Part shown: one piece after another, positions 16,640-25,282 of the stretch
How the letters are laid out: the number at the start of each line of letters is the position of its first letter
How positions within the stretch are numbered: position 1 is the first letter of the stretch
The notes under the pieces: model-generated
What the model was told of the DNA's origin: nothing
Databases searched by the model: none
What the model saw: the letters and a program-made list of their open reading frames with translations, nothing else
Translations under genes and position numbers: made by a program
Assembly (NCBI GenBank): GCA_029257045.1
Contig: JARIDB010000020.1
Coordinates: forward strand, 1-52,643
Origin: Clostridium sp.
GTDB lineage: Bacteria; Bacillota; Clostridia; Clostridiales; Clostridiaceae
Reading direction: 5' to 3'
Length of the DNA: 52,643 bases

Positions 16640-17716
16640 ATGAAAATAAATAGAATTAATAATCTTTTAAGAAATATGGAAAGCCAAGGGTTAGAACAAA
16701 TAATAGTTACATCTTCTCCTGATATTTTTTATTTAACAGGAAAGTGGATTAAAGCAGGAGAAAGAATGTTAGCCTTATATTTAAATAGAAATGGAAATCA
16801 TAAGTTTATAGTAAATAAGCTTTTCCCTATACATGAAGATTTGGGGGTAGAAATAGTTTGGTACACAGATTTAGAGGATTCAGTTAAGTTATTATCAACA
16901 GTTGTGGATAAAGAAAAGGCTTTAGGTGTGGATAAAAACTGGCCGTCTCATTTTTTAATTAAATTAATGGAAATGAAAGGGGCAAAGACCTTTGTTAATT
17001 CATCACCTATATTAGATAGAATTAGGATGATAAAGGATGAAGAAGAAATAGAATTAATGAGAAAGTCTTCACAAATAAATGATAAGGTAATGCTTGATTT
17101 ATGGGGAAGTCTTAAAGAAGGCAAGACAGAAAAGTATTATGCTAATCTTTTAGTTGATATTTATGAAAATTATGGAGTTAATAAATTTTCTTTTAACCCA
17201 ATTATAGCAGGATGCCCAAATGGAGCAGACCCTCATCATGGTTCAGGGACAGATATAATTAAAAAAGGTCAAAGCATAGTTATGGATATTGGAGGAGTAT
17301 ATAATTACTATTGCTCTGATATGACTAGAACAGTATTCTTTGGAGAAGCTCCAAATCAAAGACACGAAAAGATTTATAACACTGTAAAACAAGCAAACTT
17401 AAATGCTATAGCTAAAGTAAAAGAAGGAATGAAATTTTCAGATATAGATAAAGCTGCAAGAGACTACATAGAAGATGCAGGTTATGGAGAATACTTCACT
17501 CATAGAACAGGACATTCAATTGGAATAGAAGATCACGATTTTGGTGATGTAAGTTCAATTAATCACGATGAAATAAAGTCAGGAATGATATTCTCAATAG
17601 AACCAGGAATATACCTAAAAGACGACTTTGGTGTTAGAATAGAAGACTTAGTTTTAGTTACCAAAGATGGTTGTGAAGTTTTAAATAAAGTAAGTAAAGA
17701 TATAACAATACTATAA
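16640..17716 (+). CDS. M24-family aminopeptidase P-like (Xaa-Pro) peptidase
   Basis: 358 aa cytosolic metallopeptidase that removes an N-terminal residue preceding proline. A creatinase/prolidase N-terminal domain (about 1-130) precedes the pita-bread catalytic domain. All five metal ligands are in place: D216, D227, H292, E321 and E335, in VMDIGG, SDMTRTVF, THRTGHSIG, SIEPGIY and VRIEDL. H200 region PHHGSG also matches. ATG 16640 follows AAGGAGG. Prolidase (PepQ) versus aminopeptidase P cannot be told apart with certainty from sequence alone. It is monocistronic and followed by a strong bidirectional terminator. Confidence 0.9.
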   Translation: MKINRINNLLRNMESQGLEQIIVTSSPDIFYLTGKWIKAGERMLALYLNRNGNHKFIVNKLFPIHEDLGVEIVWYTDLEDSVKLLSTVVDKEKALGVDKNWPSHFLIKLMEMKGAKTFVNSSPILDRIRMIKDEEEIELMRKSSQINDKVMLDLWGSLKEGKTEKYYANLLVDIYENYGVNKFSFNPIIAGCPNGADPHHGSGTDIIKKGQSIVMDIGGVYNYYCSDMTRTVFFGEAPNQRHEKIYNTVKQANLNAIAKVKEGMKFSDIDKAARDYIEDAGYGEYFTHRTGHSIGIEDHDFGDVSSINHDEIKSGMIFSIEPGIYLKDDFGVRIEDLVLVTKDGCEVLNKVSKDITIL

Positions 17717-17731
17717 AGTTTAATAAAAAAT

Positions 17732-17776
17732 AATTAAAGAGAATTTTCATATATACTGAAAATTCTCTTTAATTTA
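17732..17776. terminator. Bidirectional terminator between the M24 peptidase and PNP genes
   Basis: AATTAAAGAGAATTTTCA (17732-17749) pairs perfectly with its complement at 17757-17774, an 18-bp stem with a 7-nt loop and flanking A/T runs. The convergent genes on both sides share it. Confidence 0.92.
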
Positions 17777-17782
17777 GATTCT

Positions 17783-18601
17783 CTATATTTCTTCGATTAC
17801 TTTATTTATAAGTTTAGTAAACTTTTCCTTAACCATAGCTGAAGTTTCCATAACCTCTTTATGGTTTAATGGTTGATCTAATATACCAGCAGCCATATTA
17901 GTTAAGCATGAAATTCCAAGAACCTTCATACCTGCATGAGCAGCTATTATAACTTCTGGGACTGTTGACATTCCAACAGCATCAGCACCCATAATTCTTG
18001 ACATTCTAATTTCAGCAGGAGTTTCGTAAGTTGGACCACTATACATCATATAAACTCCAGTTTTAATATCTATGTTTAAGTTCTTTGCAATTTCCTTTGT
18101 TTGAATTATAAGGTCCTTTGTGTAGGCATTTGAAAGATCAGGGAATCTTGGACCAAATTCTTTTAAGTTTGCCCCTATTAATGGATTATCTCCAGAGAAG
18201 TTAATTTGATCTGTTATGATCATTAAATCTCCCGGTTTAAAGCTTTCATTAACAGCACCACAAGCATTAGTAACTATAAGAGTTTCAACTCCAATAAGTT
18301 TCATAACTCTAACAGGGAAAGTAACTTCATTATAAGAATATCCTTCATAATAGTGAAATCTTCCTTGCATAGCAACAACACATTTGCCATTAAGCATTCC
18401 TACAACAAGTCTTCCTTCGTGTCCTTCTACAGTAGAAACTGGAAAATGAGGAAGGTCTTCATATTTGTAGTATTCAGGGTTTTCAATAGAATCAGCTAGT
18501 GATCCTAAACCAGAACCAAGAATTAAACCGATTTCAGGCTTGTATTTAGATTTTGATACTATAAAATCTGCAGCAGTTTTAATCTTATTTGATAAATCCA
18601 T
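17783..18601 (-). CDS. punA: Purine nucleoside phosphorylase
   Basis: 272 aa enzyme that cleaves (deoxy)guanosine and inosine with phosphate to the free base and (deoxy)ribose 1-phosphate, feeding purine salvage. It is of the trimeric PNP (PunA/PupG) type: phosphate loop GSGLGSLAD near 29-37, FPVSTVEGHEGRL, VVAMQGRFHYYEGYS, VTNACGAVNESFKPGDLM, GVYMMYSGPTYETPAEIR and AVGMSTVPEVI are all family hallmarks. Length is usual. ATG 18601 follows GAGGTGATTTT. With xpt, hpt, purR and prs also in this window, it belongs to the cell's purine economy, although it is transcribed alone. Confidence 0.94.
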   Translation of the reverse strand: MDLSNKIKTAADFIVSKSKYKPEIGLILGSGLGSLADSIENPEYYKYEDLPHFPVSTVEGHEGRLVVGMLNGKCVVAMQGRFHYYEGYSYNEVTFPVRVMKLIGVETLIVTNACGAVNESFKPGDLMIITDQINFSGDNPLIGANLKEFGPRFPDLSNAYTKDLIIQTKEIAKNLNIDIKTGVYMMYSGPTYETPAEIRMSRIMGADAVGMSTVPEVIIAAHAGMKVLGISCLTNMAAGILDQPLNHKEVMETSAMVKEKFTKLINKVIEEI

Positions 18602-18656
18602 AAAATCACCTCTAAATTTATTTTTTATGTGATATAAAGTTTTAATTTATATGATT

Positions 18657-18686
18657 AGCATAACACAAATTAGTAGATATTGTCTA
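18657..18686 (-). promoter_or_regulatory. Promoter of the PNP gene
   Basis: Minus strand: TAGACA (18686-18681), 18-bp spacer, TATGCT (18662-18657), with a TG one base before the -10 (extended -10). It lies 55 bp upstream of the start codon. Confidence 0.6.
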
Positions 18687-18741
18687 AATATAAATGATAA
18701 TTTGCCTTTGATATTGAATTGAAAGACCTATTAGAACAATA

Positions 18742-18789
18742 TTTTAGTTTATGTTTATAACTCAATAGTTATAGATAAATAAACTAAAA
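18742..18789. repeat. Long imperfect palindrome between PNP and murC
   Basis: TTTTAGTTTAT (18742-18752) pairs with ATAAACTAAAA (18779-18789), and TATAACT (18756-18762) with AGTTATA (18767-18773) around a CAAT loop, with a short bulged segment between. No T-run follows on the minus strand, so it is not an obvious terminator. Apart from this, the murC terminator and the PNP promoter, nothing is seen in 18602-18904. Confidence 0.5.
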
Positions 18790-18827
18790 ATTTAATTGCT
18801 TAATAAATGGTTATTGAAAAAAATATA

Positions 18828-18871
18828 AAAGGGTAATTATAAAGTTTGAAAATAAATTATAAGTACCCTTT
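18828..18871 (-). terminator. Terminator of murC
   Basis: Minus strand AAAGGGTA-C-TTATAA pairs with TTATAA-T-TACCCTTT (one mismatch), followed by TTATATTTTTTT. It lies 34 bp after the murC stop. Confidence 0.88.
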
Positions 18872-18904
18872 ATTTAAATTAAAGACTTTTATAATAATAT
18901 AAGT

Positions 18905-20278
18905 TTATTTTAAAATTATATCAGCAACCTTAACTACATCTCCAGCACCAACAGTTAATATTATGTCATTAGTTGTAGCAACTCTTTTTAAATATTCAGC
19001 AGCTTCTTCATGACTATTAACATTAGTACAATTAAGGCCGGTTTTTCTTATAGCATCCCCAAGTTCTTTTGATGAAACAATACCTGTATCTTTTTCTCTT
19101 GCAGCATAGATGTCCATAAGTAGAAGTTCATCTGCTTTTTCAAAACAAGTTGTAAAATCATTAAATAATGTTTTGGTTCTTGTATAAGTATGTGGTTGGA
19201 ATACAACATAAATTTTATTGTGAGAAATTATCTCTGCTGTATCTAATGTAGCTTTAATTTCTACAGGGTGATGAGCATAATCATCAATTATAGTAGCACC
19301 ATTAAATTCGCCTTTATGTTCAAATCTTTTATGAGCACCTGAACATTCTAATAATCCATTTTTAATATCTTCTTCTGAGATTTCAAACAATAAGCTAGTT
19401 GCAATTACTGATAAAGCATTTAATATATTATGGTTTCCAGTAGTTTTTAGTGTAACTTCAAATAATTCCTTATTATCTTTGTTTACAGTAAAGGTTGGAT
19501 GACCTTTTTCATCAAAGGAAATATTGGTTGCTCTAATATCTCCTGTGTTAATACCATAAGTTATAACATTACATTTAGCATCTTTAATTACTTCTTGAAC
19601 ATTTTTATCTTCAGCACAAGCAATTAAGTATCCATCATTAGGGATAATATTTATAAATTTAATAAAGGCTTCTTTTATATGATTCAAATCTTTATAGTAA
19701 TCTAAGTGATCTGCATCTATGTTTAATATAATTCCAATATAAGGGAAGAATCTTAAAAAGGATTCCTTATATTCACAAGCTTCAGTAATAAAGTATTCAC
19801 TATTACCTATCTTAAAGTTGCCATCTATAACATCAAGTTCCCCACCAACTAATATAGTAGGATCTAGTTTAGCTTTTAATGTTACATGAGACAACATAGA
19901 TGTAGTTGTTGTTTTTCCATGAGTACCAGCTACAGCTACATTATATTTATGACCTTTCATAATGTATCCTAAGAACTCAGCTCTATCCATAAGTTCAATA
20001 TTATTTTCTTTAGCTTCTATAATTTCAGGATTATCAGAAGGTATAGCTGCTGTATAAACTACTAAATTAACATTTTGTAAGTTTCCTCTTTTATGACCTA
20101 TGTATACTTCAGCACCTTCATTTCTTAATTTATCAAGTATAGGTGATTCTTTAAAATCTGAACCAGAGACTTTAAGACCTTTAGTTAGTAAAAGTGCAGC
20201 AAGGCCGCTCATGCTTATACCACCAATCCCTATAAAATGAACTTTTTTATCTAAATCTTTATTTAAATCAAAAGACAA
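18905..20278 (-). CDS. murC: UDP-N-acetylmuramate--L-alanine ligase
   Basis: 457 aa cytosolic ATP-dependent ligase adding the first amino acid (L-Ala) of the peptidoglycan stem. It has a Rossmann N-terminal domain with [14 protein letters not shown], the central P-loop GTHGKTTTT (about 118-126), the HPVEIKATL segment and the C-terminal ligase domain. The frame is open from a TTG at 20287, but that TTG touches the AAGGGG ribosome site; the TTG at 20278 is spaced 9 nt from it and gives [17 protein letters not shown], the usual clostridial N-terminus. It is divergent from purR, the standard clostridial arrangement. Confidence 0.95.
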   Translation of the reverse strand: MSFDLNKDLDKKVHFIGIGGISMSGLAALLLTKGLKVSGSDFKESPILDKLRNEGAEVYIGHKRGNLQNVNLVVYTAAIPSDNPEIIEAKENNIELMDRAEFLGYIMKGHKYNVAVAGTHGKTTTTSMLSHVTLKAKLDPTILVGGELDVIDGNFKIGNSEYFITEACEYKESFLRFFPYIGIILNIDADHLDYYKDLNHIKEAFIKFINIIPNDGYLIACAEDKNVQEVIKDAKCNVITYGINTGDIRATNISFDEKGHPTFTVNKDNKELFEVTLKTTGNHNILNALSVIATSLLFEISEEDIKNGLLECSGAHKRFEHKGEFNGATIIDDYAHHPVEIKATLDTAEIISHNKIYVVFQPHTYTRTKTLFNDFTTCFEKADELLLMDIYAAREKDTGIVSSKELGDAIRKTGLNCTNVNSHEEAAEYLKRVATTNDIILTVGAGDVVKVADIILK

Positions 20279-20440
20279 TAAAATCAACCCCTTTATACAA
20301 AAAAAATTACTATTAAAATAGTTTTCCTTATAATTATATACAAATTTACGAAAATGAACACATAAAAAAGGATTATAAATAATAAAATATTGAAATTTAT
20401 GAATAAGTTAATAATAAAATATAATAAAAACTAAAAAATG

Positions 20441-20469
20441 TTGATAATAATAAGGATATGGAATAAAAT
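20441..20469 (+). promoter_or_regulatory. Sigma-A promoter of purR
   Basis: TTGATA, 17-bp spacer, TAAAAT, placing the transcript start near 20476, some 55 bp before the purR start codon. Confidence 0.65.
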
Positions 20470-20493
20470 ATGAATATTAGTGATAAAAAAATC

Positions 20494-20506
20494 ACGAATA
20501 ATTCGT
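20494..20506. promoter_or_regulatory. Candidate PurR operator (PurBox-like palindrome) in the purR leader
   Basis: ACGAAT-A-ATTCGT is a perfect palindrome whose CGAA/TTCG halves resemble the core of the PurBox bound by B. subtilis/Lactococcus PurR (AWWWCCGAACWWT). Each strand matches about 10 of 13 consensus positions. It lies just downstream of the predicted transcript start, suitable for autoregulation. A further half-site, ATTTACGAAAATG, is near 20344-20356. Confidence 0.45.
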
Positions 20507-20530
20507 AAAATAAAAGTTGTAGGTGATAGT

Positions 20531-21346
20531 TTGGAAAAATTAAGTAGAAATAATAGAGTGGTAGCGATAACAAAAGTATTAACTGAAAATCCAAATAAAA
20601 TTATTGGACTTAACAGATTTTCGGAGTTATTAAATGCTGCTAAATCAACTATAAGTGAAGATGTTGTTATAGTAAGAGAAGTATTTGAAAAATTAGAAAT
20701 GGGAAAAATTGAAACTATAGCTGGAGCTGCTGGTGGGATTAAATATATTCCAGGAATAAAAAAACAAGGGGCAGAGGATTTTGCAGAGGAATTATGTACA
20801 TTATTAAAAGATGAAAGTAGAATAATTCCAGGGAACTTTATATATATGACTGACTTAATGTATAATCCTAGGATTATAAGTAAAGCTGGAGTTATTTTAT
20901 CTTCAGAATTCTATGAATATAAAGTTGATTATATAGTTACAGTTGAAACTAAGGGAATACCTTTAGCTTATGAAGTTTCAAAAAATTTAGGAATACCTTT
21001 AATAATTATTAGAAGAGATAATAAAGTTACTGAAGGATCAACTATTTCTATAAATTATGTTTCTGGAACAAGTGGGAAGATCCAACAAATGTCTTTATCA
21101 AAGAAGCTAATGAAAAATCATAGCAAATGTATTTTTATAGATGACTTTTTAAGAGGTGGAGGAACCGCTCAAGGAATAAAAGATTTATTAAAGGAATTTG
21201 ATAGTGAATTAGTAGGGATTGGAGTTTTAGTTGATAACATAGGTGTTATGAGAAAAAGTGTAACAGATTATGTATCGATAGTTGATTTAAAACATTTAGG
21301 AGAACCAAAGGATTTAGAGGTTAATCCTTCAAAGATGTTTAATTAA
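20531..21346 (+). CDS. purR: Pur operon repressor (PRPP-responsive)
   Basis: 271 aa DNA-binding regulator; in Firmicutes PurR represses purine synthesis genes and is released by PRPP. An N-terminal winged-helix domain (about 1-75) precedes a phosphoribosyltransferase-like effector domain with the PRPP motif CIFIDDFLRGGGTAQG. The frame is open from 20480, but the N-terminus that matches the family (M-EKLSRNNRVVAITKVLTENPNK) begins at TTG 20531, with AGGTGAT properly placed upstream, so I take that start. It is divergent from murC and precedes spoVG-glmU-prs, as in B. subtilis and clostridia. Confidence 0.95.
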   Translation: MEKLSRNNRVVAITKVLTENPNKIIGLNRFSELLNAAKSTISEDVVIVREVFEKLEMGKIETIAGAAGGIKYIPGIKKQGAEDFAEELCTLLKDESRIIPGNFIYMTDLMYNPRIISKAGVILSSEFYEYKVDYIVTVETKGIPLAYEVSKNLGIPLIIIRRDNKVTEGSTISINYVSGTSGKIQQMSLSKKLMKNHSKCIFIDDFLRGGGTAQGIKDLLKEFDSELVGIGVLVDNIGVMRKSVTDYVSIVDLKHLGEPKDLEVNPSKMFN

Positions 21347-21412
21347 GATGGATATAAAAAATACCCATAAAAGATTGAATTTTTTTAAAATTTAAAATAT
21401 TCTAAAATAAAA

Positions 21413-21441
21413 AAAGGATTTTTTGGGTTTTTATAGAATTT
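21413..21441 (+). promoter_or_regulatory. Sigma-H promoter of spoVG
   Basis: AAAGGATTT (-35), 11-bp spacer, ATAGAATTT (-10) matches the sigma-H consensus RnAGGAwWW-n11-12-RnnGAATww at every specified position. The spoVG promoter is a classic sigma-H target in B. subtilis, so this site fits early sporulation control. Confidence 0.88.
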
Positions 21442-21474
21442 TAACAGTATAACATCTAACGGAGGTGGAATGCA

Positions 21475-21759
21475 ATGACAATTACTGATGTGAGAATAAG
21501 GAAGATAGCTTCTGATGGAAAGATGAAAGCTATAGTATCTATTACATTTGACAATGAGTTTGTGGTTCATGACATTAAAGTAATCGAAGGACAAAATGGA
21601 TTATTTATAGCTATGCCAAGTAGAAAAACTCCAGATGGAGAATTTAAAGACATAGCTCATCCTATTAATACAGATACAAGAGAAAAAATTCAGCAATCTA
21701 TATTAGAAGCTTATAATAAAGCAATAATAGAAGACTTAGCTGAAAATGCGGTAGAGTAG
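21475..21759 (+). CDS. spoVG: Septation/stage V sporulation regulator SpoVG
   Basis: 94 aa, small nucleic-acid-binding regulator. The whole chain matches the family: [49 protein letters not shown] and [19 protein letters not shown] lies upstream of ATG 21475 with good spacing. It is preceded by a consensus sigma-H promoter and followed by its own terminator, so it is largely independent of the downstream glmU-prs pair. In B. subtilis it acts in asymmetric septation and spore cortex formation; in other Firmicutes it affects many genes through DNA or RNA binding. Confidence 0.97.
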   Translation: MTITDVRIRKIASDGKMKAIVSITFDNEFVVHDIKVIEGQNGLFIAMPSRKTPDGEFKDIAHPINTDTREKIQQSILEAYNKAIIEDLAENAVE

Positions 21760-21773
21760 TTAATATTACTTAG

Positions 21774-21804
21774 AAATAAAAGGGATAAACCCTTTTATTT
21801 TTTT
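21774..21804 (+). terminator. Terminator of spoVG
   Basis: AAATAAAAGGG pairs with CCCTTTTATTT across a short ATAAA loop, followed by TTTT. Confidence 0.9.
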
Positions 21805-21868
21805 GCTTAATATTAATTAATAAGGAATAAATCATCAAACATAAAATTAATATAGGCTATAAATAAGG

Positions 21869-21897
21869 TTGAAATACTTTAATTAATACAATATAAT
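21869..21897 (+). promoter_or_regulatory. Sigma-A promoter of glmU-prs
   Basis: TTGAAA, 17-bp spacer, TATAAT. It puts the transcript start near 21904, about 68 bp upstream of glmU. Confidence 0.8.
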
Positions 21898-21907
21898 AGA
21901 ATGAGAT

Positions 21908-21920
21908 GTTTACGAACATT
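21908..21920 (+). promoter_or_regulatory. PurBox-like site downstream of the glmU-prs promoter
   Basis: GTTTACGAACATT matches 11 of 13 positions of the PurR box consensus AWWWCCGAACWWT, including the CGAAC core. It lies a few bases after the predicted transcript start, a position suited to repression. prs makes PRPP, the effector of PurR, so control by PurR would be sensible, but this is inference. Confidence 0.45.
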
Positions 21921-21971
21921 TTCTGTAAAAAACTAGATTTTGTCCTTAAAGTTCAATAGCGAGGTGTTTTT

Positions 21972-23345
21972 ATGTATAAATGTGCACTAATTTTAGCGGC
22001 AGGCCAAGGAACAAGAATTAAATCAGATATTCCAAAGGTCCTTCATAAAGTATGTGGTAAAGAAATGGTTAACCATGTAATAGATACAATGAGAAAAGCA
22101 AAAATAGATGATGTAAATGTAATTATAGGTAAAGGATCAGAATTAGTTAAAGAAAAAACTTCTACTAAAAATGTATCATATTCACTACAAGAAAAACAAC
22201 TTGGTACAGGACATGCAGTGAAATCGGCTATTAACTTTTTAAAAGATAAAAAAGGAATAGTTGGCGTTTTCTGTGGAGATGCTCCTTTAATAAAAAATGA
22301 GACTGTTGAAAGTTTATTTAAAAGTCACTTGGATAATAATAATGGTGCAACTTTATTAAGCTCATTAATCCAAGATCCAACAGGATATGGAAGAGTTATT
22401 AGGGATAATAATGGTGAAGTTTTAAAGATAGTAGAACACAAAGACTGTACTAAAGAAGAGCTTTTAGTAAATGAGATGAACTCTGCAATCTATTGTTTTG
22501 ATATAGAACTATTATTAAGTTCTTTAGATAAGTTATCAGATAATAATAGTCAAGGAGAATATTACCTTACTGATGTAATAGGAATATTAAAAGAAGAAGG
22601 TAAAAAGGTTGGAGCTTTAGTAATAGATTATGAGGAAACTATTGGAGTTAATTCAAGAGTACAATTAGCAGAAGCTGAAGGCGTTTTAAGAGATAGAATA
22701 AATACAAGACATATGATAAATGGAGTAACACTTATTGATCCAAAATCTACTTATATAGGAGACGATGTTGAAATAGGTAAGGATACTGTAATTTATCCGA
22801 ACAATATATTAGAAGGTAATACAATAATTGGAGAAGGGGTAGTTTTATATCCTAATTCAAGAATATCAAATAGTGTAGTATTAAATAATGTTGAAATACA
22901 ATCTTCAGTTATATTAGATAGTAAGATTGGGGAAAATACAACAGTTGGTCCATTTGCTTATATAAGACCACAATCAATAATCGGAAATAATGCAAGAATA
23001 GGAGATTTTGTAGAAATAAAGAAATCAACTATAGGAAATAACACAAAGGTTTCCCATTTAACTTATATAGGAGATGCATCAGTAGGTGAAAATTGTAACT
23101 TTGGATGTGGAACAGTAGTTGTAAACTATGATGGGAAAACTAAGAATGAAACAATAATTGGAGATAATAGCTTTATAGGATGTAATACAAATTTAGTTTC
23201 ACCAGTTAATATTGGTGATAATACTTATATAGCTGCAGGTTCAACAATAACTAACGATGTTAATGAAGGAGAACTTGCTATTGCAAGAGCTAGACAACGA
23301 AACATCGAAGGTTGGGCTCTTAAAAAAGGTTTTAACAAAAAGTAG
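21972..23345 (+). CDS. glmU: Bifunctional UDP-GlcNAc pyrophosphorylase / glucosamine-1-phosphate acetyltransferase
   Basis: 457 aa cytosolic enzyme making UDP-N-acetylglucosamine, the first precursor of peptidoglycan. The N-terminal uridylyltransferase domain (about 1-230) opens with [20 protein letters not shown]; the C-terminal half is a left-handed beta-helix of hexapeptide repeats (for example [26 protein letters not shown]), with acetyltransferase residues in [13 protein letters not shown] and [13 protein letters not shown]. Length is standard. ATG 21972 follows GCGAGGTG. It is separated by 46 bp from prs and probably co-transcribed. Confidence 0.97.
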   Translation: MYKCALILAAGQGTRIKSDIPKVLHKVCGKEMVNHVIDTMRKAKIDDVNVIIGKGSELVKEKTSTKNVSYSLQEKQLGTGHAVKSAINFLKDKKGIVGVFCGDAPLIKNETVESLFKSHLDNNNGATLLSSLIQDPTGYGRVIRDNNGEVLKIVEHKDCTKEELLVNEMNSAIYCFDIELLLSSLDKLSDNNSQGEYYLTDVIGILKEEGKKVGALVIDYEETIGVNSRVQLAEAEGVLRDRINTRHMINGVTLIDPKSTYIGDDVEIGKDTVIYPNNILEGNTIIGEGVVLYPNSRISNSVVLNNVEIQSSVILDSKIGENTTVGPFAYIRPQSIIGNNARIGDFVEIKKSTIGNNTKVSHLTYIGDASVGENCNFGCGTVVVNYDGKTKNETIIGDNSFIGCNTNLVSPVNIGDNTYIAAGSTITNDVNEGELAIARARQRNIEGWALKKGFNKK

Positions 23346-23391
23346 TTAATTGATAAATAAAAGTGTCAAAATATTAAGGAGGTCTTCACAC

Positions 23392-24351
23392 ATGATAACC
23401 CATGGGAAAAATATTAAAATTTTTACTGGAAACGCACACCCTGAATTAGCAAAGGAAATTGCAGATCTTTTAGGTTTACCTTTAGGTAAATCAAAGGTTT
23501 CAACTTTTAGTGATGGAGAAATATCAGTTGATATCGGAGAAACGGTTAGAGGAACAGATGTATTTATAATACAATCAACTAGCTCACCGGTTAATGACAA
23601 CTTAATGGAACTATTAATAATGATAGATGCATTTAAGAGAGCCTCAGCAGGAAGAATAACGGTTGTTATGCCATACTATGGATATGCAAGACAAGATAGA
23701 AAGGCTAAATCAAGAGATCCAATTACTGCAAAATTAGTTGCGGATCTTATAACAGCTGCAGGTGCTTATAGAGTACTTACAATGGATTTACATGCATCAC
23801 AAATACAAGGGTATTTCAATATTCCTGTAGATCATTTACTAGGTTCATCAATTTTAGCAAACCACTTTGTTGAAAGAGGATTTGGAGAAGATGATGATGT
23901 AGTAGTTGTATCACCAGACCTTGGAAGCGTAACAAGAGCTAGAAAGTTTGCAGATAGATTACATGCTCCAATAGCAATAATAGATAAGAGAAGACCAAAA
24001 GCAAATGTATCTGAGATTATGAACATAATCGGAGAAATTAAAGGGAAAAAGTGCATCTTGATAGATGATATGATAGATACAGCTGGAACAATAGCAAATG
24101 CAGCTAACGCTCTAAAAGATTTAGGAGCTACAAATGTTTATGCTTGTTGTACACATGGAGTTTTATCGGGACCAGCTTTTGAAAGAATAAATAATTCAGC
24201 TATAGAAGAATTAGTTATGCTTAACACTATAAAGTTACCTGAAAGAGATGGATTAATGAAGTTTAAATCTTTATCAGTGGCTCCTTTATTTGCAGAAGCA
24301 ATTAAAAGAATATATAACGACGAACCAATAAGTAAATTATTTGAGTATTAA
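23392..24351 (+). CDS. prs: Ribose-phosphate pyrophosphokinase (PRPP synthetase)
   Basis: 319 aa cytosolic enzyme converting ribose 5-phosphate and ATP to PRPP, the donor for purine, pyrimidine, histidine and NAD synthesis and for xpt and hpt in this window. Motifs: metal-binding [15 protein letters not shown], flexible loop [20 protein letters not shown], and PRPP loop [13 protein letters not shown]. The frame is open from a TTG at 23350, but the true start is ATG 23392 ([20 protein letters not shown]), directly after AAGGAGGTC. The order spoVG-glmU-prs is conserved in Firmicutes. Confidence 0.97.
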   Translation: MITHGKNIKIFTGNAHPELAKEIADLLGLPLGKSKVSTFSDGEISVDIGETVRGTDVFIIQSTSSPVNDNLMELLIMIDAFKRASAGRITVVMPYYGYARQDRKAKSRDPITAKLVADLITAAGAYRVLTMDLHASQIQGYFNIPVDHLLGSSILANHFVERGFGEDDDVVVVSPDLGSVTRARKFADRLHAPIAIIDKRRPKANVSEIMNIIGEIKGKKCILIDDMIDTAGTIANAANALKDLGATNVYACCTHGVLSGPAFERINNSAIEELVMLNTIKLPERDGLMKFKSLSVAPLFAEAIKRIYNDEPISKLFEY

Positions 24352-24369
24352 TACATAAAATGAAAATTG

Positions 24370-24410
24370 AAACCATTGTACAACTAAGGTTGTACAATGG
24401 TTTTAATTTT
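24370..24410 (+). terminator. Terminator of glmU-prs
   Basis: AAACCATTGTACAAC pairs perfectly with GTTGTACAATGGTTT (15 bp, TAAG loop), followed by TTAATTTT. Confidence 0.92.
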
Positions 24411-24530
24411 AATAATTCAGATTAAGACAAATTATTTCCTTTAATATAAAATTCTCCCGCTCAATTAACTAATGTAGATAGCTTCTTTATTTTCTCTAAG
24501 TTTACATTCGCGATATAAGTGAACTATTAA
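24408..24530. repeat. Intergenic inverted-repeat element, copy 1
   Basis: The segment 24491-24523 aligns without gaps to 33391-33423 at 26 of 33 positions, sharing TAAGTTT, ATTCGC and TAAGTGAA. Its right edge (AAGTGAACTATTAA) is roughly complementary to TTTTAATAATTCA at its left edge. It separates prs from the two-component genes. No gene is visible in it. Confidence 0.45.
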
Positions 24531-24595
24531 TATTCTGTTAATTATCACAATAAAAATAATTTAGAGGTTATAATAATAAAAAAGGAGATGATATT

Positions 24596-25282
24596 TTGGA
24601 TAATAAATTAAACAAGGTATTAATAGTTGATGATGATAAAAACATTTGTGAAGTTATAAATATATATTTATTAAATTCAGGTTATGAAACAAAGAAGTGT
24701 CATAATGGAAAGGATGCTTTAAGTTATTATGAAGATTATAAACCTAATTTAATACTACTAGATATTATGCTTCCAGGAATAGATGGTGTTGAAGTTCTTA
24801 AAAATATAAGAAAAACAAGTGAGGTTCCTATAATTATGTTAACGGCAAAGGGCGATACCTTTGATAAGGTCTTATCTCTAGAACTTGGGGCTGATGACTA
24901 TATAGTTAAACCATTTGAACCAAAGGAGTTATTAGCAAGAGTTAAAGCGGTTATGAGAAGATACAATTATGATGAAAAAGAAACAGACAGTCTTACATTT
25001 AAAGATTTAATTGTTGATATTTCATCTTATACTGTAATTTATAAAGATGAAGAAATAAAAATGCCACCAAAGGAGTTTGAACTTCTGCATTATTTAGCAA
25101 AAAATAAAAATAAAGTTTTTACAAGAGAACAATTATTATGTGAAGTTTGGGGATATGATTATCCAGGTGATTCAAGAACTGTAGATGTACATATTAAAAG
25201 ACTAAGAGAAAAGGTAAAGGGCGGAGAAAATTGGCAAATTGAAACTGTCTGGGGAGTAGGATATAAATTTGAGGTGAAGTAA
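24596..25282 (+). CDS. OmpR/PhoB-family response regulator
   Basis: 228 aa. An N-terminal receiver domain (about 5-120) has the phosphoacceptor D56 in LILLDIMLPGIDG, the acidic VDDD cluster near 11-14 and the lysine in DDYIVKPFEP. A winged-helix output domain (about 130-228) ends with GDSRTVDVHIKRLREKV and VWGVGYKFEV. The start is TTG 24596, eight bases after AGGAG. It overlaps the histidine kinase gene by one base. No target can be deduced from sequence, but the kinase and the HtrA-like protein that follow suggest an envelope-stress or surface-sensing system. Confidence 0.93.
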   Translation: MDNKLNKVLIVDDDKNICEVINIYLLNSGYETKKCHNGKDALSYYEDYKPNLILLDIMLPGIDGVEVLKNIRKTSEVPIIMLTAKGDTFDKVLSLELGADDYIVKPFEPKELLARVKAVMRRYNYDEKETDSLTFKDLIVDISSYTVIYKDEEIKMPPKEFELLHYLAKNKNKVFTREQLLCEVWGYDYPGDSRTVDVHIKRLREKVKGGENWQIETVWGVGYKFEVK

